A DNA stretch of 50,980 bases from Alistipes sp. CHKCI003 (GTDB taxonomy: Bacteria; Bacteroidota; Bacteroidia; Bacteroidales; Rikenellaceae): assembly GCF_900021155.1 (NCBI RefSeq), contig NZ_FCNT01000026.1, forward strand, positions 1 through 50,980. Reading direction: 5' to 3'. The notes under the pieces are model-generated. The model searched no databases. It was not told where the DNA came from and saw only the letters and a list, made by a program, of their open reading frames with translations. The position numbers were made by a program, and so were the translations under genes. Position 1 is the first letter of the stretch; the number at the start of each line of letters is the position of its first letter. Below, one piece after another: positions 1-9,284 of this stretch.

Positions 1-266
1 CTCCGCAGCCCCGCCCGCGGAGGCTGCGCTTCTTTGCGACCGCCCCGCCCCGGCACTGCCGCACGGAACCCGCATGGCGCGCAATTCGCCGAAAACGTCC
101 GCTTCGGGAGGGGCCGCTTCGGCACAGCCCGCACCGCGGCGGCTCTGCGCACGGCCTATCGGAAACGGCCTCCCGACATACGTTTTGCGCGGAATTTGCA
201 GGCGGAGGATTCGAAAACGGCGGCGGAACCTCCGCACACGACATGCAGCGGCGGATGTTTTCCCCG
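1..266. other. Intergenic stretch, no gene seen
   Basis: GC-rich sequence whose reading frames are Arg/Pro-rich and match nothing I recognise. The first 22 bases can form a small hairpin (CTCCGC pairing with GCGGAG) followed by a pyrimidine-rich stretch, which might be the terminator of a gene outside the window. Confidence 0.5.
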
Positions 267-346
267 CCTTCGGCTCCGCCTCAGGAGCTCGCACCCGACA
301 AAATGCAAATGAATTTGCTTTTGCCCCCGACTTATTCGTACCTTTG
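267..346 (+). repeat. Promoter-bearing dispersed repeat, copy A
   Basis: One of six related copies in the window (others at 14859-14931, 14932-14991, 32966-33044, 49121-49197 and 49198-49269). It starts with a CTTCGGCTCCGCCTC-like segment, continues with an inverted repeat (GCAAAT, 2-nt loop, ATTTGC at 305-318) and a CCCGACTTATTCG segment, and ends in a -7 box. The M16 peptidase pair follows directly. Confidence 0.75.
314..346 (+). promoter_or_regulatory. Bacteroidetes-type promoter of the M16 pair
   Basis: The -33 box TTTG is at 314-317 and the -7 box TACCTTTG at 339-346, spacer 21. The -33 box is part of the right arm of the inverted repeat. Only 7 bases separate the -7 box from the ATG at 354, so the transcript should have little or no leader. 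Confidence 0.75.
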
Positions 347-353
347 TCCCGCA

Positions 354-1598
354 ATGATTACCTACGAACGACATCAGCTCGCCAACGGCCTCACGGTCGT
401 GGCCAACCGCGACCGCACCTCGCAGCTCGCGGCGGTGAACCTGCTCTACAAGGTCGGAGCCCGCAACGAGAATCCCGAACGCACGGGCTTCGCCCACCTT
501 TTCGAACACCTCATGTTCCGCGGCACGCGGCGCATCCCCGACTTCGACCGCCCCGTGCAGATGGCCTGCGGCGACAACAACGCCTTCACCAACAACGACT
601 ACACGGACTACTACATCACCCTGCCGGCCGTCAACGTCGAGACGGCCCTCTGGCTCGAAAGCGACCGTATGACGGGACTCGACATCTCGGCGCGCAAACT
701 CGCGCTCGAAAAACGGGTGGTGGTCGAAGAGTTCCGCCAGCGCTATCTCAACCAACCCTACGGCGACCAGACGATGCTCCTCCGCGCGCTCGCCTACCGC
801 GAACATCCCTACCGCTGGGCCACGATCGGCCTCGCACCCGAACACATCGAGGAGGCCACGCTCGACGACGTGCGGGCCTTCTACCGGCGCTGGTACCGCC
901 CCTCGAACGCCATTCTCTCCCTCTCGGGCGATCTGCCCGAGGAACGGATGTTCGCGCTGGCGGAGAAGTGGTTCGGGGGAATCGAAAATCCGGCGGACAC
1001 GCCTTCGGCCGCTCCGCTGCCCGCGGAACCCGAGCAACGCGAACCGCGACGCATGGAGGTCGTGCGCGACGTGCCGGCCACGGCGATCTCCATCGCCTTC
1101 CACATCGGCGGCCGCACCTCGCGGAGTTTCTTCGCGGGCGATCTGACGAGCGACCTGCTGGCCGGCGGCGACTCGGGGAGGCTCTACCAGACACTCGTGA
1201 AGGAGCGGCGGCTCTTCGCTTCGGCGAACGCCTACGTTTCGGGCGACGTCGATCCGGGGCTCTTCGTCTTCACGGGGCATCTGCTTCCCACGACCGCGCC
1301 CGAACAGGCCGAAGCCGCCATCTGGGACGAAATCGACCGCCTCAAGAACGATCCCGTGCCTGCGCGCGAAACCGAGAAGGTGAAGAACAAGTTCGAGGCG
1401 AACACCCTCTTCGGCGAACTGAACGTGATGAACAAAGCCCTGAACCTCGGGTTTTACGAGATGCTGGGCGACCTCTCGCTCGTCGACCGCGAAGTGGAGC
1501 TCTACCGGTCGATCGGCGCGGAAGAGATCATGGAGTTCGCGCGCAGGGTCTTCCGCCCCGAGAACAGCAGTACGTTACTTTACACAGCCAAGCGATGA
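354..1598 (+). CDS. M16 family zinc peptidase (catalytic subunit)
   Basis: A 414-residue insulinase/pitrilysin-family (M16) metallopeptidase. The inverted zinc motif HxxEH is present as HLFEH at residues 48-52, with the downstream glutamates expected of the third ligand (EKRVVVEEF). Family members cleave peptides inside a clamshell chamber, often as a dimer with a second M16 protein. The ATG at 354 was chosen because it follows the promoter at 314-346 by 7 bases; an in-frame ATG at 243 lies upstream of that promoter. The stop codon overlaps the next gene's ATG (ATGA), pointing to translational coupling with the non-catalytic partner. No signal peptide is visible, so it is probably cytoplasmic. 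Family assignment is secure; the substrate is unknown. Confidence 0.92.
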   Translation: MITYERHQLANGLTVVANRDRTSQLAAVNLLYKVGARNENPERTGFAHLFEHLMFRGTRRIPDFDRPVQMACGDNNAFTNNDYTDYYITLPAVNVETALWLESDRMTGLDISARKLALEKRVVVEEFRQRYLNQPYGDQTMLLRALAYREHPYRWATIGLAPEHIEEATLDDVRAFYRRWYRPSNAILSLSGDLPEERMFALAEKWFGGIENPADTPSAAPLPAEPEQREPRRMEVVRDVPATAISIAFHIGGRTSRSFFAGDLTSDLLAGGDSGRLYQTLVKERRLFASANAYVSGDVDPGLFVFTGHLLPTTAPEQAEAAIWDEIDRLKNDPVPARETEKVKNKFEANTLFGELNVMNKALNLGFYEMLGDLSLVDREVELYRSIGAEEIMEFARRVFRPENSSTLLYTAKR

Positions 1599-2860
1599 AA
1601 CAGCCGCCTTTACAGATTCCCGACACCATCGACCTGCCGGCCGCCGAGCGCGTAGCGCTCCCCAACGGCACGGCGCTCTACCTGCTGCCTGCCGACGAGT
1701 TCGAGGTGCTGCGCGTAACGTTCGTCTTCCGCGCGGGCACCGTCCACCAGCGCGTACCCTTCGCCGCATCGGCCACGGCCAACCTGCTCGCCGAGGGCAG
1801 CGACCGTCTCACGGCCCGCGAAATCGCCGAGCAGCTGGACTACTACGGCTCCTATTACGACGTCTCGGTCGACCGCGACTTCGTCTACCTGAGTTTCGCC
1901 ACCCTCTCGCGCTACTTCCGCGAAACGCTCGCGACCGCCGCCGAGATCCTCCTGCATCCCGCCTTCCCCGAACCCGAGCTGCGCACCTACTGCGCCAAGC
2001 GGCGGCAGGAACTCGCCATCGAACGCACGAAAGTCGAGACGGAAGCCCGCGAAGCCTTCGCCCGCTGTCTCTTCGGCGCGAACCATCCCTACGGCGTTTC
2101 GAGCCCGGCCGAGGCTTACGACACCCTCGCGCGCAGCGACGTCGAAGCCCACTACCGGAGGCTCTACACGGCCGAGAACTGCTTCGTCGTATGCAGCGGC
2201 CGCATCGGCGACGCCGAACGCGCGGCCGTAGCCGCACTGGCCGGACGGCTGCCCCGCGGCACACGGGCCGAAGTCCTATTTCCCGCCCCGGAAACGACGC
2301 ACGAAGCGCGCATCGCGCATGCGGGCGCCGTGCAGTCTTCGATCCGCATCGGACGGCTGCTCTTCCCGCGGCAGCACCCCGATTTCCTCGGCATGCAGGT
2401 CGTGGCGGCCGCACTCGGAGGCTACTTCGGCTCGCGCCTGATGCGCACGCTGCGCGAAGAGCACGGCTACACCTACGGCGTCTCGGCCGCCATGGTCAAC
2501 TTCGAACGCGAAGGGTACTTCGCGCTCGCCACGCAGGTCGGGACCGAAGTTACGGAGGACGCCCTGAAGCTGATCTACGAGCAGATCGAACGGCTCCGCA
2601 CCGAGCAGATGGAGGAGGCGGAACTCGCGCTGGTGCAAAATATCCTCGCAGGCGAGATGATGCGTATCCTCGACGGTCCGTTCGGGATCGCCGACGCGAC
2701 GATCGAAAACATCCTCTGCGGTACGGACAACTCGGCGATCGCCGAAAACCTGCGCCGCATCCGGGCCGTCGCCCCCGCCGACGTGCAGCGTCTCGCGGCC
2801 CGCTACCTGCGGCGCGAGGATCTGGTAACGGCAGTCGCCGGAGAGCTGTCCGGCAAATAG
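1595..2860 (+). CDS. M16 family protein, non-catalytic partner subunit
   Basis: A 421-residue M16-fold protein that starts inside the stop codon of the catalytic subunit (ATGA overlap at 1595-1598). The region where the HxxEH motif should lie reads FAASATANLLAEGS, so the zinc ligands are missing. The C-terminal half keeps the Arg...Tyr signature (RTLREEHGYTYGVSA) that contacts substrate in M16B partners. In known heterodimeric M16B systems one subunit carries zinc and the other supplies these residues; the two genes here fit that pattern exactly. An earlier in-frame start would require reading through the upstream gene in another frame and is unlikely. Probably cytoplasmic. Confidence 0.9.
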   Translation: MKQPPLQIPDTIDLPAAERVALPNGTALYLLPADEFEVLRVTFVFRAGTVHQRVPFAASATANLLAEGSDRLTAREIAEQLDYYGSYYDVSVDRDFVYLSFATLSRYFRETLATAAEILLHPAFPEPELRTYCAKRRQELAIERTKVETEAREAFARCLFGANHPYGVSSPAEAYDTLARSDVEAHYRRLYTAENCFVVCSGRIGDAERAAVAALAGRLPRGTRAEVLFPAPETTHEARIAHAGAVQSSIRIGRLLFPRQHPDFLGMQVVAAALGGYFGSRLMRTLREEHGYTYGVSAAMVNFEREGYFALATQVGTEVTEDALKLIYEQIERLRTEQMEEAELALVQNILAGEMMRILDGPFGIADATIENILCGTDNSAIAENLRRIRAVAPADVQRLAARYLRREDLVTAVAGELSGK

Positions 2861-3205
2861 CGCATGCGCCGCCCGGCCCGGCAGACCGCTCAGCGCCCTA
2901 CGCCGGGACGGAAAGAAGGGGCTGCGACCGGACCGCACCTCCGGCTTGCGGACAAAGGCGTTCGCGGCGACGGAATGCCGCCCCGACCGCCCCCCCGAAC
3001 CGGCGCGGCCGGCAGGCAGAGCTCCGAACTCCCCGATAGCTCGGGCAACCGGAGTCGCAAGACGATGTATCGGCCGGATGCGACGGAAGCCGACGAGAGG
3101 CTGTTTTCACAAAGCCGGACCTCGCACGTGTACCCCGCACGAACAGTCCGCACCGAGGCATTCCCCTACTCCCGCGGCCCCGACGGCATACTGCCGCGCG
3201 GCGTA
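2861..3205. other. Intergenic stretch, no gene seen
   Basis: About 345 bases between the M16 pair and the uvrB promoter. The open frames are Arg/Pro-rich and show no family resemblance; no clear hairpin terminator was found. Confidence 0.5.
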
Positions 3206-3233
3206 TTTCCGTTCTATATCCGGTAAAAATACC

Positions 3234-3241
3234 TATCTTTG
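3234..3241 (+). promoter_or_regulatory. -7 box of the uvrB promoter
   Basis: TATCTTTG matches TAnnTTTG. No good TTTG lies at the normal -33 distance. The ATG follows after 4 bases, so the uvrB mRNA should be essentially leaderless. Confidence 0.65.
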
Positions 3242-3245
3242 TAAA

Positions 3246-5294
3246 ATGGATTTCAAACTCGCATCGGATTACGCGCCGATGGGCGACCAGCCCGAAGCCA
3301 TCGCCCAACTGGTCGGCTCCATCGAACACGGATCGAAACACAATACCCTGCTGGGCGTTACGGGTTCGGGCAAGACCTTCACGGTGGCCAACGTCATCGC
3401 GCAGGTGAACCGTCCCACGCTCGTGCTGAGCCACAACAAGACCCTCGCGGCGCAGCTCTACGGAGAGTTCAAGAACTTCTTTCCGGAGAATGCCGTGGAG
3501 TACTTCGTCTCCTACTACGACTACTACCAGCCCGAAGCCTACCTCCCCTCCACGGACACCTACATCGAAAAGGATCTTTCGATCAATGCCGAGATCGAAA
3601 AGATGCGCCTGAACACCGTCGCCACCCTGCTGTCGGGCCGGCGCGACGTGATCGTCGTATCGAGCGTATCGTGTCTCTACGGCTGCGGCAATCCCGCGGA
3701 TTTCCACGCCACGGCCATCACGGTGAAGGTCGGGCAGATCGTCAGCTACAAACACTTTCTCTACAAACTGGTCGAGGCTCTCTACACCCGCACGGAACGC
3801 GACCTCGAACCCTCGACCTTCCGCGTGAACGGCGACACGATCGACATCATGGCCGCCTTCGGCGAGTTCGGAAGCCAGTGCTTCCGCGTGATGTTCTACG
3901 ACAACGAGATCGAGGCGATCTGGATCGTCGATCCCGCCACGGGCCAGCGCATCCAGTCGCTCGACACGCTCACGATCTACCCCACCAACCTCTTCGTTAC
4001 CACGCGCGAACGGATCAACGACGCCGTGCAGCAGATCTATCTCGACCTCGGCCGGCAGGTCGAATGCTTCGAGCGGGAAGGACGGATGCTGGAGGCGCAG
4101 CGGCTCAAGCAGCGGGTGGAATACGATCTGGAGATGATCAAGGAGCTGGGCTACTGTTCCGGAATCGAGAACTACTCGCGCTACTTCGACGGACGTCCCG
4201 AGGGGTCGCGGCCTTTCTGCCTGATCGACTACTTCCCGAAGGACTACCTGCTCGTCGTGGACGAAAGCCACGTTACGCTGCCGCAGGTGCATGCCATGTA
4301 CGGCGGCGACCGCGCCCGCAAAGAGAACCTCGTGGAGTACGGATTCCGCCTGCCGGCGGCCAAGGACAACCGCCCGCTGACCTTCGCGGAGTTCGAACAG
4401 TTGCAGGGCACCTCGATCTACGTGAGCGCCACGCCTGCGGACTGGGAGCTGATGAAGAGCGAAGGCGTAGTCGTCGAACAGCTGATCCGCCCGACGGGAC
4501 TGGTCGATCCGCCGCTGGAGGTGCGCGTAACCCTCAACCAGATCGACGATCTGATCGAGGAAATAGACAAGCGGGTGAAGAACGACGACAAGGTGCTCGT
4601 AACGACCATCACCAAACGGATGGCCGAAGAGCTGTCGAAATATTTCGACCGCGTGGGTATCCGCAACCGCTACATCCACTCGGACGTGGACACGCTCGAA
4701 CGCATCCAGATTCTCGAAGACCTCCGCAACGGGCTTTTCGACGTGCTGGTGGGCGTCAACCTCCTGCGCGAGGGGCTCGACCTGCCGGAGGTGGCGCTGG
4801 TGGCCATCCTCGATGCCGACAAGGAGGGATTCCTGCGCAACGTGCGTTCGATCACGCAGATCGCAGGCCGTGCGGCCCGCCATTCGCAGGGAAATGTGAT
4901 TCTCTACGGCGACACCTGCACCGATTCGATGCGCTTCGCCATCGAACAGAGCAACCGCCGGCGCGAGAAACAGGTCCGTTACAACATCGAGCACGAAATG
5001 CTGCCGCGCCGTGCGCAGAAAAGCGGCACGGGGCAGAGCACCCTGCTCGCCGGCAAAACGGATACGCCGCAGATCGACATGAACGTCTACGGCACGGAGA
5101 TCGACCAAGCCTCACTGCCGATAGCGGCCGACGTGCAGAAGGGGTATGCCGCAGGCGGGAACCTCGACGCACTGATCGCCCGGGCTAAAGAGGATATGGA
5201 GCGGGCGGCCAAGTCGCTCGACTTCCTCGCGGCGGCCAAATTCCGAGACCGCATGTACGAGCTGCAAAAACTGCGGGACGAGAACGGGAAATAA
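3246..5294 (+). CDS. uvrB: UvrABC system protein B (excinuclease subunit)
   Basis: A 682-residue UvrB, the damage-verifying helicase-like subunit of nucleotide excision repair that is loaded by UvrA and then recruits UvrC. Walker A is GVTGSGKT near residues 37-44. The beta-hairpin that clamps one DNA strand is visible as YYDYYQPEAYLPSTDTYIEK around residues 92-111. The Walker B equivalent is DESH, and helicase motifs VI/VI-like (GRAARH) follow. The C-terminal UVR motif (SLDFLAAAKFRDRMYELQKL) that binds UvrC is intact. Length is normal. It stands alone, with its own promoter; the start is fixed by the -7 box 4 bases upstream. Confidence 0.97.
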   Translation: MDFKLASDYAPMGDQPEAIAQLVGSIEHGSKHNTLLGVTGSGKTFTVANVIAQVNRPTLVLSHNKTLAAQLYGEFKNFFPENAVEYFVSYYDYYQPEAYLPSTDTYIEKDLSINAEIEKMRLNTVATLLSGRRDVIVVSSVSCLYGCGNPADFHATAITVKVGQIVSYKHFLYKLVEALYTRTERDLEPSTFRVNGDTIDIMAAFGEFGSQCFRVMFYDNEIEAIWIVDPATGQRIQSLDTLTIYPTNLFVTTRERINDAVQQIYLDLGRQVECFEREGRMLEAQRLKQRVEYDLEMIKELGYCSGIENYSRYFDGRPEGSRPFCLIDYFPKDYLLVVDESHVTLPQVHAMYGGDRARKENLVEYGFRLPAAKDNRPLTFAEFEQLQGTSIYVSATPADWELMKSEGVVVEQLIRPTGLVDPPLEVRVTLNQIDDLIEEIDKRVKNDDKVLVTTITKRMAEELSKYFDRVGIRNRYIHSDVDTLERIQILEDLRNGLFDVLVGVNLLREGLDLPEVALVAILDADKEGFLRNVRSITQIAGRAARHSQGNVILYGDTCTDSMRFAIEQSNRRREKQVRYNIEHEMLPRRAQKSGTGQSTLLAGKTDTPQIDMNVYGTEIDQASLPIAADVQKGYAAGGNLDALIARAKEDMERAAKSLDFLAAAKFRDRMYELQKLRDENGK

Positions 5295-6188
5295 CCGTCT
5301 TTGTTTTCCCGTACCTTAATTATATTCGGAGGCACGCAAGATGAATTTCACGTTTTGCAGACTGTTTTCGAAGAGAAAGCCGCCGGCGCCGGCCGAGGGC
5401 CGGCAGGTGTTCCGGACGGTTGCCGCCCGCTGCGGCGGACGGCAACGAACTTCCGACATCGCCTCCGCAACGACGAAGAACGAAACGTGAAAAAGGGAAA
5501 ATACGTCTTTCCGAATCCCCCCTAACCATTGAAGATACCGAACCCGATCGGAAAGCAGGAAGCCGCGGGGACAACCGCCGGGCGAGCCGAAACGGACGGC
5601 TTCGCGGATCTGCGAACGAGCGCAGCAACAGGCGCCTGTTGCGGACGGTCCGCTCTTCGCCGAACCGCCTGCCCGCAAAGAGAGAAAAGCGACCGTCTCG
5701 GTGTCGGGCCGGCGAGGATCGGACGCTCCGACATTCGGCCGCTTTTCGGGCACCGTCAGGCGGAGCAAAAGCCGCAGCCGCGAAAACGCGGCCTTTATTC
5801 CTTCGGGCAGCAAAAGACGGAATCGCAGTCTCGGGGCCCCGCCGAAGAGAACGGACAGCAGGCTCCGGCAGCAAACGGCACGCACGGTTCCCACGAGACG
5901 GAATCCGAAGAACGGCGAAGATCGCATACCGTATTCTCATCAAACCGGGCACTCCGGAATTCCGTCCGACCTTCGCCGAGGCGGGAAAGGATCGAATGAT
6001 TTGCAACCTTCCCGTTAAGCCGAAAACGATCCGGGTTTTGCCCGAAGAGTGCCGAAGCGAGCAAACGACTGCCCCGAAGCGGGCGTTTCCGGCAAACCGG
6101 CGCAGAGCAAAACCCTGCTCAAAAGTCGCCTCGCCGAAAAGACGACGGCTGAAAACAGACGCCCGCCGCCCGGAGCAGACGCGGCGCC
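5295..6188. other. Long intergenic stretch, at most one tiny ORF
   Basis: About 890 bases between uvrB and the convergent gtrA-like gene. All long frames are Arg/Pro/Ser-rich on both strands and look like chance frames in GC-rich DNA. The only candidate is the 49-codon ORF at 5341-5490. Confidence 0.5.
5341..5490 (+). CDS. Possible small protein, 49 residues
   Basis: A short frame beginning MNFTFCRLFSRKKPPAP. Its ATG is preceded, 8 bases upstream, by GGAGG, which is a Shine-Dalgarno-like site of a kind hardly used by other genes in this window. The composition is basic and shows no family I know. It could equally be a chance frame. Confidence 0.2.
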   Translation: MNFTFCRLFSKRKPPAPAEGRQVFRTVAARCGGRQRTSDIASATTKNET

Positions 6189-6674
6189 TCATTCCACGGC
6201 GTGGCGGAATGTAAAATATTTAGCCGTGAGATAGCTGTAAATCACCGTAATGACGTTCGTAAGAGCCTTCGACGGCGTCGGCCAGATGCCGCAAAGTTCG
6301 ACCAGAAGTTTCATGCATCCATAAGTCAGCAGAATCGAACCCACGACCGAAAGTCCGTATCGCCAGAGCTGCGTACCGGCCGCGAGCGGCGAAGTCCGGA
6401 ACGCGACATGGCGGTTGAGCCAGAATCCCGTGAAAAACGTGATCGGGAAAACCAGAAACAAGGCGGCGATATGGGGCGAGAGAACGATCGGGCCGAGGCT
6501 GAAATCGACGCGGTCGAAGACGAAATTGTAAAACAGCGCATACCACACGGCATCGAGCCCCAGCGTCATCAGACCGCACGCCGCATAACGAAAGGTCTGA
6601 CGCGGCAGCAGAACGGCGACGGGACGGACGTAGAAAAAATCGAGCGCCCGTATTATCGGCTCCGCAAGACGCAT
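6189..6674 (-). CDS. GtrA-like membrane protein
   Basis: A 161-residue integral membrane protein of the GtrA-like family (PF04138). It has four hydrophobic segments: FRYAACGLMTLGLDAVWYAL, HIAALFLVFPITFFTGFWL, LWRYGLSVVGSILLTYGC and ALTNVITVIYSYLTAKY. It ends in the typical FTFRH. Relatives are thought to move polyprenyl-linked sugars across the inner membrane or assist glycosylation of cell-surface polymers. The ATG at 6674 overlaps the upstream stop (TGATG), and gives an N-terminus like that of Bacteroidales relatives; an ATG at 6695 would add seven residues. It is the third gene of the lgt operon. No glycosyltransferase partner is adjacent, so the lipid-sugar substrate cannot be inferred. 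Confidence 0.85.
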   Translation of the reverse strand: MRLAEPIIRALDFFYVRPVAVLLPRQTFRYAACGLMTLGLDAVWYALFYNFVFDRVDFSLGPIVLSPHIAALFLVFPITFFTGFWLNRHVAFRTSPLAAGTQLWRYGLSVVGSILLTYGCMKLLVELCGIWPTPSKALTNVITVIYSYLTAKYFTFRHAVE

Positions 6675-7879
6675 CACTTGGCCCGATAAGTCCACAGATC
6701 GGGGTAACGGTCCGCATAGGCACGCACGAAGGCGATGCTCTGTTCGGATGTTTCGGACGAGAACATGGAGACCATGTACTTGGGACCGTAAAGGTAGATT
6801 CGTCCATGCAGGGCAGGTTCGCGCCGCTCCAGCTCCCGCAGTGCCCGACGGGCGTTTTCCAGCGAACTGTATACCCCTTGCACCACGTAGGTGTGCCCCG
6901 AAACGAGCCGGGCGGCCTGCATCGGGTCGGACGAAACGGCTTCGGACGAAGAACGGCCGGTACTCGGACGGCCTGCGGCCGGAACACCGGCGGACGAAGC
7001 ACCCGCACCGGGGCCCGGGGCACCCGCAGCATGCCGATCCGAATGCGCAGATTTTCCGGACGGCGTCGCACCGGCGAAGGATTCCGACGCACGGACCGCA
7101 CCGGCGGCATCCGCACCGACGTTTCCTGCAAGGAGGGAACGGTCGGCTCCGGCACCTGCCGAGGCGGCGGAAGCTGCCGCCCCCCCACTCTTCATAGCGC
7201 CTCCGCTGCGGGCCCGCTTCTCCGTTCCGGCATCAACGGCGGCGGAAGAGCGGTCTGCCCCACCCGATGCGGATACCGCCGCCAGCCGGTTATCGGCCGA
7301 CGCCTCGTCTGCCGGTGCGAAACCGGAAGATCCGCCGCCGGTCCTTCTCTCCGAAGAAACGCCGGATATTTCGTCAAGGCCCGCGGAGGAATTCAGACGG
7401 TCGTAAAGAATCCAGCCACAGGCGCCCAGACCGCAGAAGATGGCGAAGGCAGCGACGGTCCACAAGAGCCAATGTCCGCGGGCGCCGCGAAGTTTCAGGG
7501 GTTCGTGCCCCTGCGGATTGAGCAGTTTGTCGAACGCCGCGTCCATCGTAAAACTCTTCTCCCGCAGGATGCCGACCCCTCCGATCGTAAGCACCTCCTC
7601 CGTGCGTACCTGTGCGAGCCAACGCCCGCAAATCTCCGCAGCCCGCCCCTCGTCGCATCCGGCGGCGCGGGCGACGGCCGCCGCAAGCGAGGTGCCGACA
7701 GGCTGGGAGGTGAACTCCACCATGCGGCAGGGCGGGACGATTTTGCGGGACGATATTCGACGGGCCCCGTGCCGCACGACGCGGAGCGATCCCGCACCGG
7801 GGATGCAGACCGCCCCTTCGGCGATCAGCAGGTTGGCGACGATCTTGTCGACCTCTCGGATCATGGGGCTTGCGTTCAT
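6674..7879 (-). CDS. HU-CCDC81-like / transmembrane / SPOR domain protein
   Basis: A 401-residue protein with an unusual order of parts. Residues 1 to about 125 resemble the prokaryotic HU-CCDC81 type, a DNA-binding-like fold, with IPGAGSLRVV and LTIGGVGILRE marking its two halves. A single transmembrane helix follows (LLWTVAAFAIFCGLGACGWI, about 136-156). Then come some 170 residues of Ala/Gly/Ser-rich linker and a C-terminal SPOR domain (HTYVVQGVYSSLENARRALR onward). SPOR domains bind denuded septal peptidoglycan, so the likely topology is HU part in the cytoplasm and SPOR in the periplasm. This architecture is known in Bacteroidetes; its role, perhaps in division, is inferred. The ATG overlaps the lgt stop (ATGA). 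Confidence 0.85.
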   Translation of the reverse strand: MNASPMIREVDKIVANLLIAEGAVCIPGAGSLRVVRHGARRISSRKIVPPCRMVEFTSQPVGTSLAAAVARAAGCDEGRAAEICGRWLAQVRTEEVLTIGGVGILREKSFTMDAAFDKLLNPQGHEPLKLRGARGHWLLWTVAAFAIFCGLGACGWILYDRLNSSAGLDEISGVSSERRTGGGSSGFAPADEASADNRLAAVSASGGADRSSAAVDAGTEKRARSGGAMKSGGAAASAASAGAGADRSLLAGNVGADAAGAVRASESFAGATPSGKSAHSDRHAAGAPGPGAGASSAGVPAAGRPSTGRSSSEAVSSDPMQAARLVSGHTYVVQGVYSSLENARRALRELERREPALHGRIYLYGPKYMVSMFSSETSEQSIAFVRAYADRYPDLWTYRAK

Positions 7880-8775
7880 CGTTTCGAATATTTGGTTTTA
7901 CGTCGTCCGGATACGTTCACGACCTCGGCCGCCTTCCTCTGCGGCGATGCGTTCGCCGCAACGGCAGGGCGTTTCAGCCCCCGCCGGATCATACAGACGC
8001 CCAGCACGATAAACGGGATGCTGAGCCACTGCCCCATGTCGAGCAGCATGTCCTTTTCGAAGGCTTCCTGTTCGGTCTTGATGAACTCGATGAAAAAGCG
8101 CGTGAGGAAGACGCCGATCAGACCGACGCCGAAGAGAATGCCGGGACGGCGTCGGGCCGTATCCTTTTTATAATAGAGCCAGCAAAGCAGGCCGAAGGTC
8201 GCCAGATAGCACAGCGCTTCGTAAATCTGCGTCGGATGCACGGCGGCGGGAGCGAATTCGTAGCGCCATTTGTTCGAACGGACGAACTCGAACCCCCATG
8301 GCAGAGCGGTCGCCGTACCGAAAATCTCCGAGTTGAAGAGGTTGCCCAGACGCACCAGCGCACCGCCGATACCGACGGGGATCATAATGCGGTCGAGCGA
8401 CCAGATATAGGGAAGTTTGTTCTTGCGCGAGAAGAGCCACAGACCGATCAGAAGGCCGATGGCTGCACCGTGGCTGGCCAGACCGCCGTCGCGGAATCCC
8501 GTGATGATCGTCCAAGGTTCGCGCAGATAGTCCATCGTGTCGTAGAAGAGACAATGCCCCAACCGGGCGCCGACGATCGTGGCTACGGTGCCGTACCAGA
8601 AGATCGAATCGGCGACTTTCGGCGGCAGGCCCTCGCGTTTGCAGAAACGGTCGAAAAAGATGGCGCCGATGAGGATGGCCAGCATCCACATCAGGCCGTA
8701 GTAACGGATGTCCAAGCCGAAAATCCGCAGAAAGACGGGATCGAAATCCCACGTTATTGTCAGTAAATGCATCAT
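7876..8775 (-). CDS. lgt: Prolipoprotein diacylglyceryl transferase
   Basis: Lgt transfers the diacylglyceryl group from phosphatidylglycerol to the lipobox cysteine of prolipoproteins in the inner membrane, the first step of lipoprotein maturation. The sequence shows seven or so hydrophobic segments and the Lgt signature GALVRLGNLFNSEIFG. The conserved GARLGH and GGLASHGAA motifs carry the key Arg and His. Two adjacent Met codons (8775, 8772) precede the conserved HLLTITWDFDPVF; the frame extends to 8817 but that part looks non-conserved, so 8775 is preferred. Length is then 299 residues, normal for the family. It heads an operon with the SPOR and GtrA-like genes. The enzyme will serve the many lipoproteins encoded nearby. 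Confidence 0.93.
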   Translation of the reverse strand: MMHLLTITWDFDPVFLRIFGLDIRYYGLMWMLAILIGAIFFDRFCKREGLPPKVADSIFWYGTVATIVGARLGHCLFYDTMDYLREPWTIITGFRDGGLASHGAAIGLLIGLWLFSRKNKLPYIWSLDRIMIPVGIGGALVRLGNLFNSEIFGTATALPWGFEFVRSNKWRYEFAPAAVHPTQIYEALCYLATFGLLCWLYYKKDTARRRPGILFGVGLIGVFLTRFFIEFIKTEQEAFEKDMLLDMGQWLSIPFIVLGVCMIRRGLKRPAVAANASPQRKAAEVVNVSGRRKTKYSKR

Positions 8776-9284
8776 TCGTACGTGTTTGTCCGCCGACTGC
8801 ATCCTGCGTCGCGGCACCGGAGGTTAAACATTCTGTTTTCGGGTCCTTTATCGTCTCGGCAACACCCCGAACGAACTCGGACGACACACGGCTCAGCGAA
8901 AATGGGTCCGTGTTACGGCTCCTTCGGAGCCGCGCGGTCCGAAGCCCCGCCGCCGGAGGCCCCCTCGGCGCGGACGTGTTCCGCATGTTGCGGTCCGCCC
9001 TTTTCGCAGCCGGAAGAGCTCCGAAAAAATCCGCGAAACGTCCGCCTCTCCATCTTCATCCACCTGCGGCATCGACATTGCAAAATCCGATGTCGGCAGC
9101 CGACCGCCGCGCCGATGCGGCGGACCGCACGCCGCCCAATGTCGCGCCGCCCTTCTGCCGCAGGCATCGAAGAGCGAACGCCTTCGCTACGGACGGAGAA
9201 GAACTCCGAATTCCGTCCGCCCTTTCCCGTCCCGGCAGAGCTCGAACGGGGGTCGGCTCCGCCGGCCGGAGCGGCGGAACGGCT
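8776..9284. other. Intergenic stretch, no gene seen
   Basis: About 500 bases upstream of lgt and downstream of the histidine kinase gene. No convincing frame or TAnnTTTG box for lgt was found. A short inverted repeat (GCTCCG/CGGAGC, 9256-9272) without a T-tract lies 13 bases beyond the kinase stop. Confidence 0.45.

Noticed and set aside
74..2860. A 928-codon open frame covering both M16 genes
   Set aside because: Its first part is Arg/Pro-rich and runs in another frame through the real catalytic M16 gene. Only the part from 1595 is a gene.
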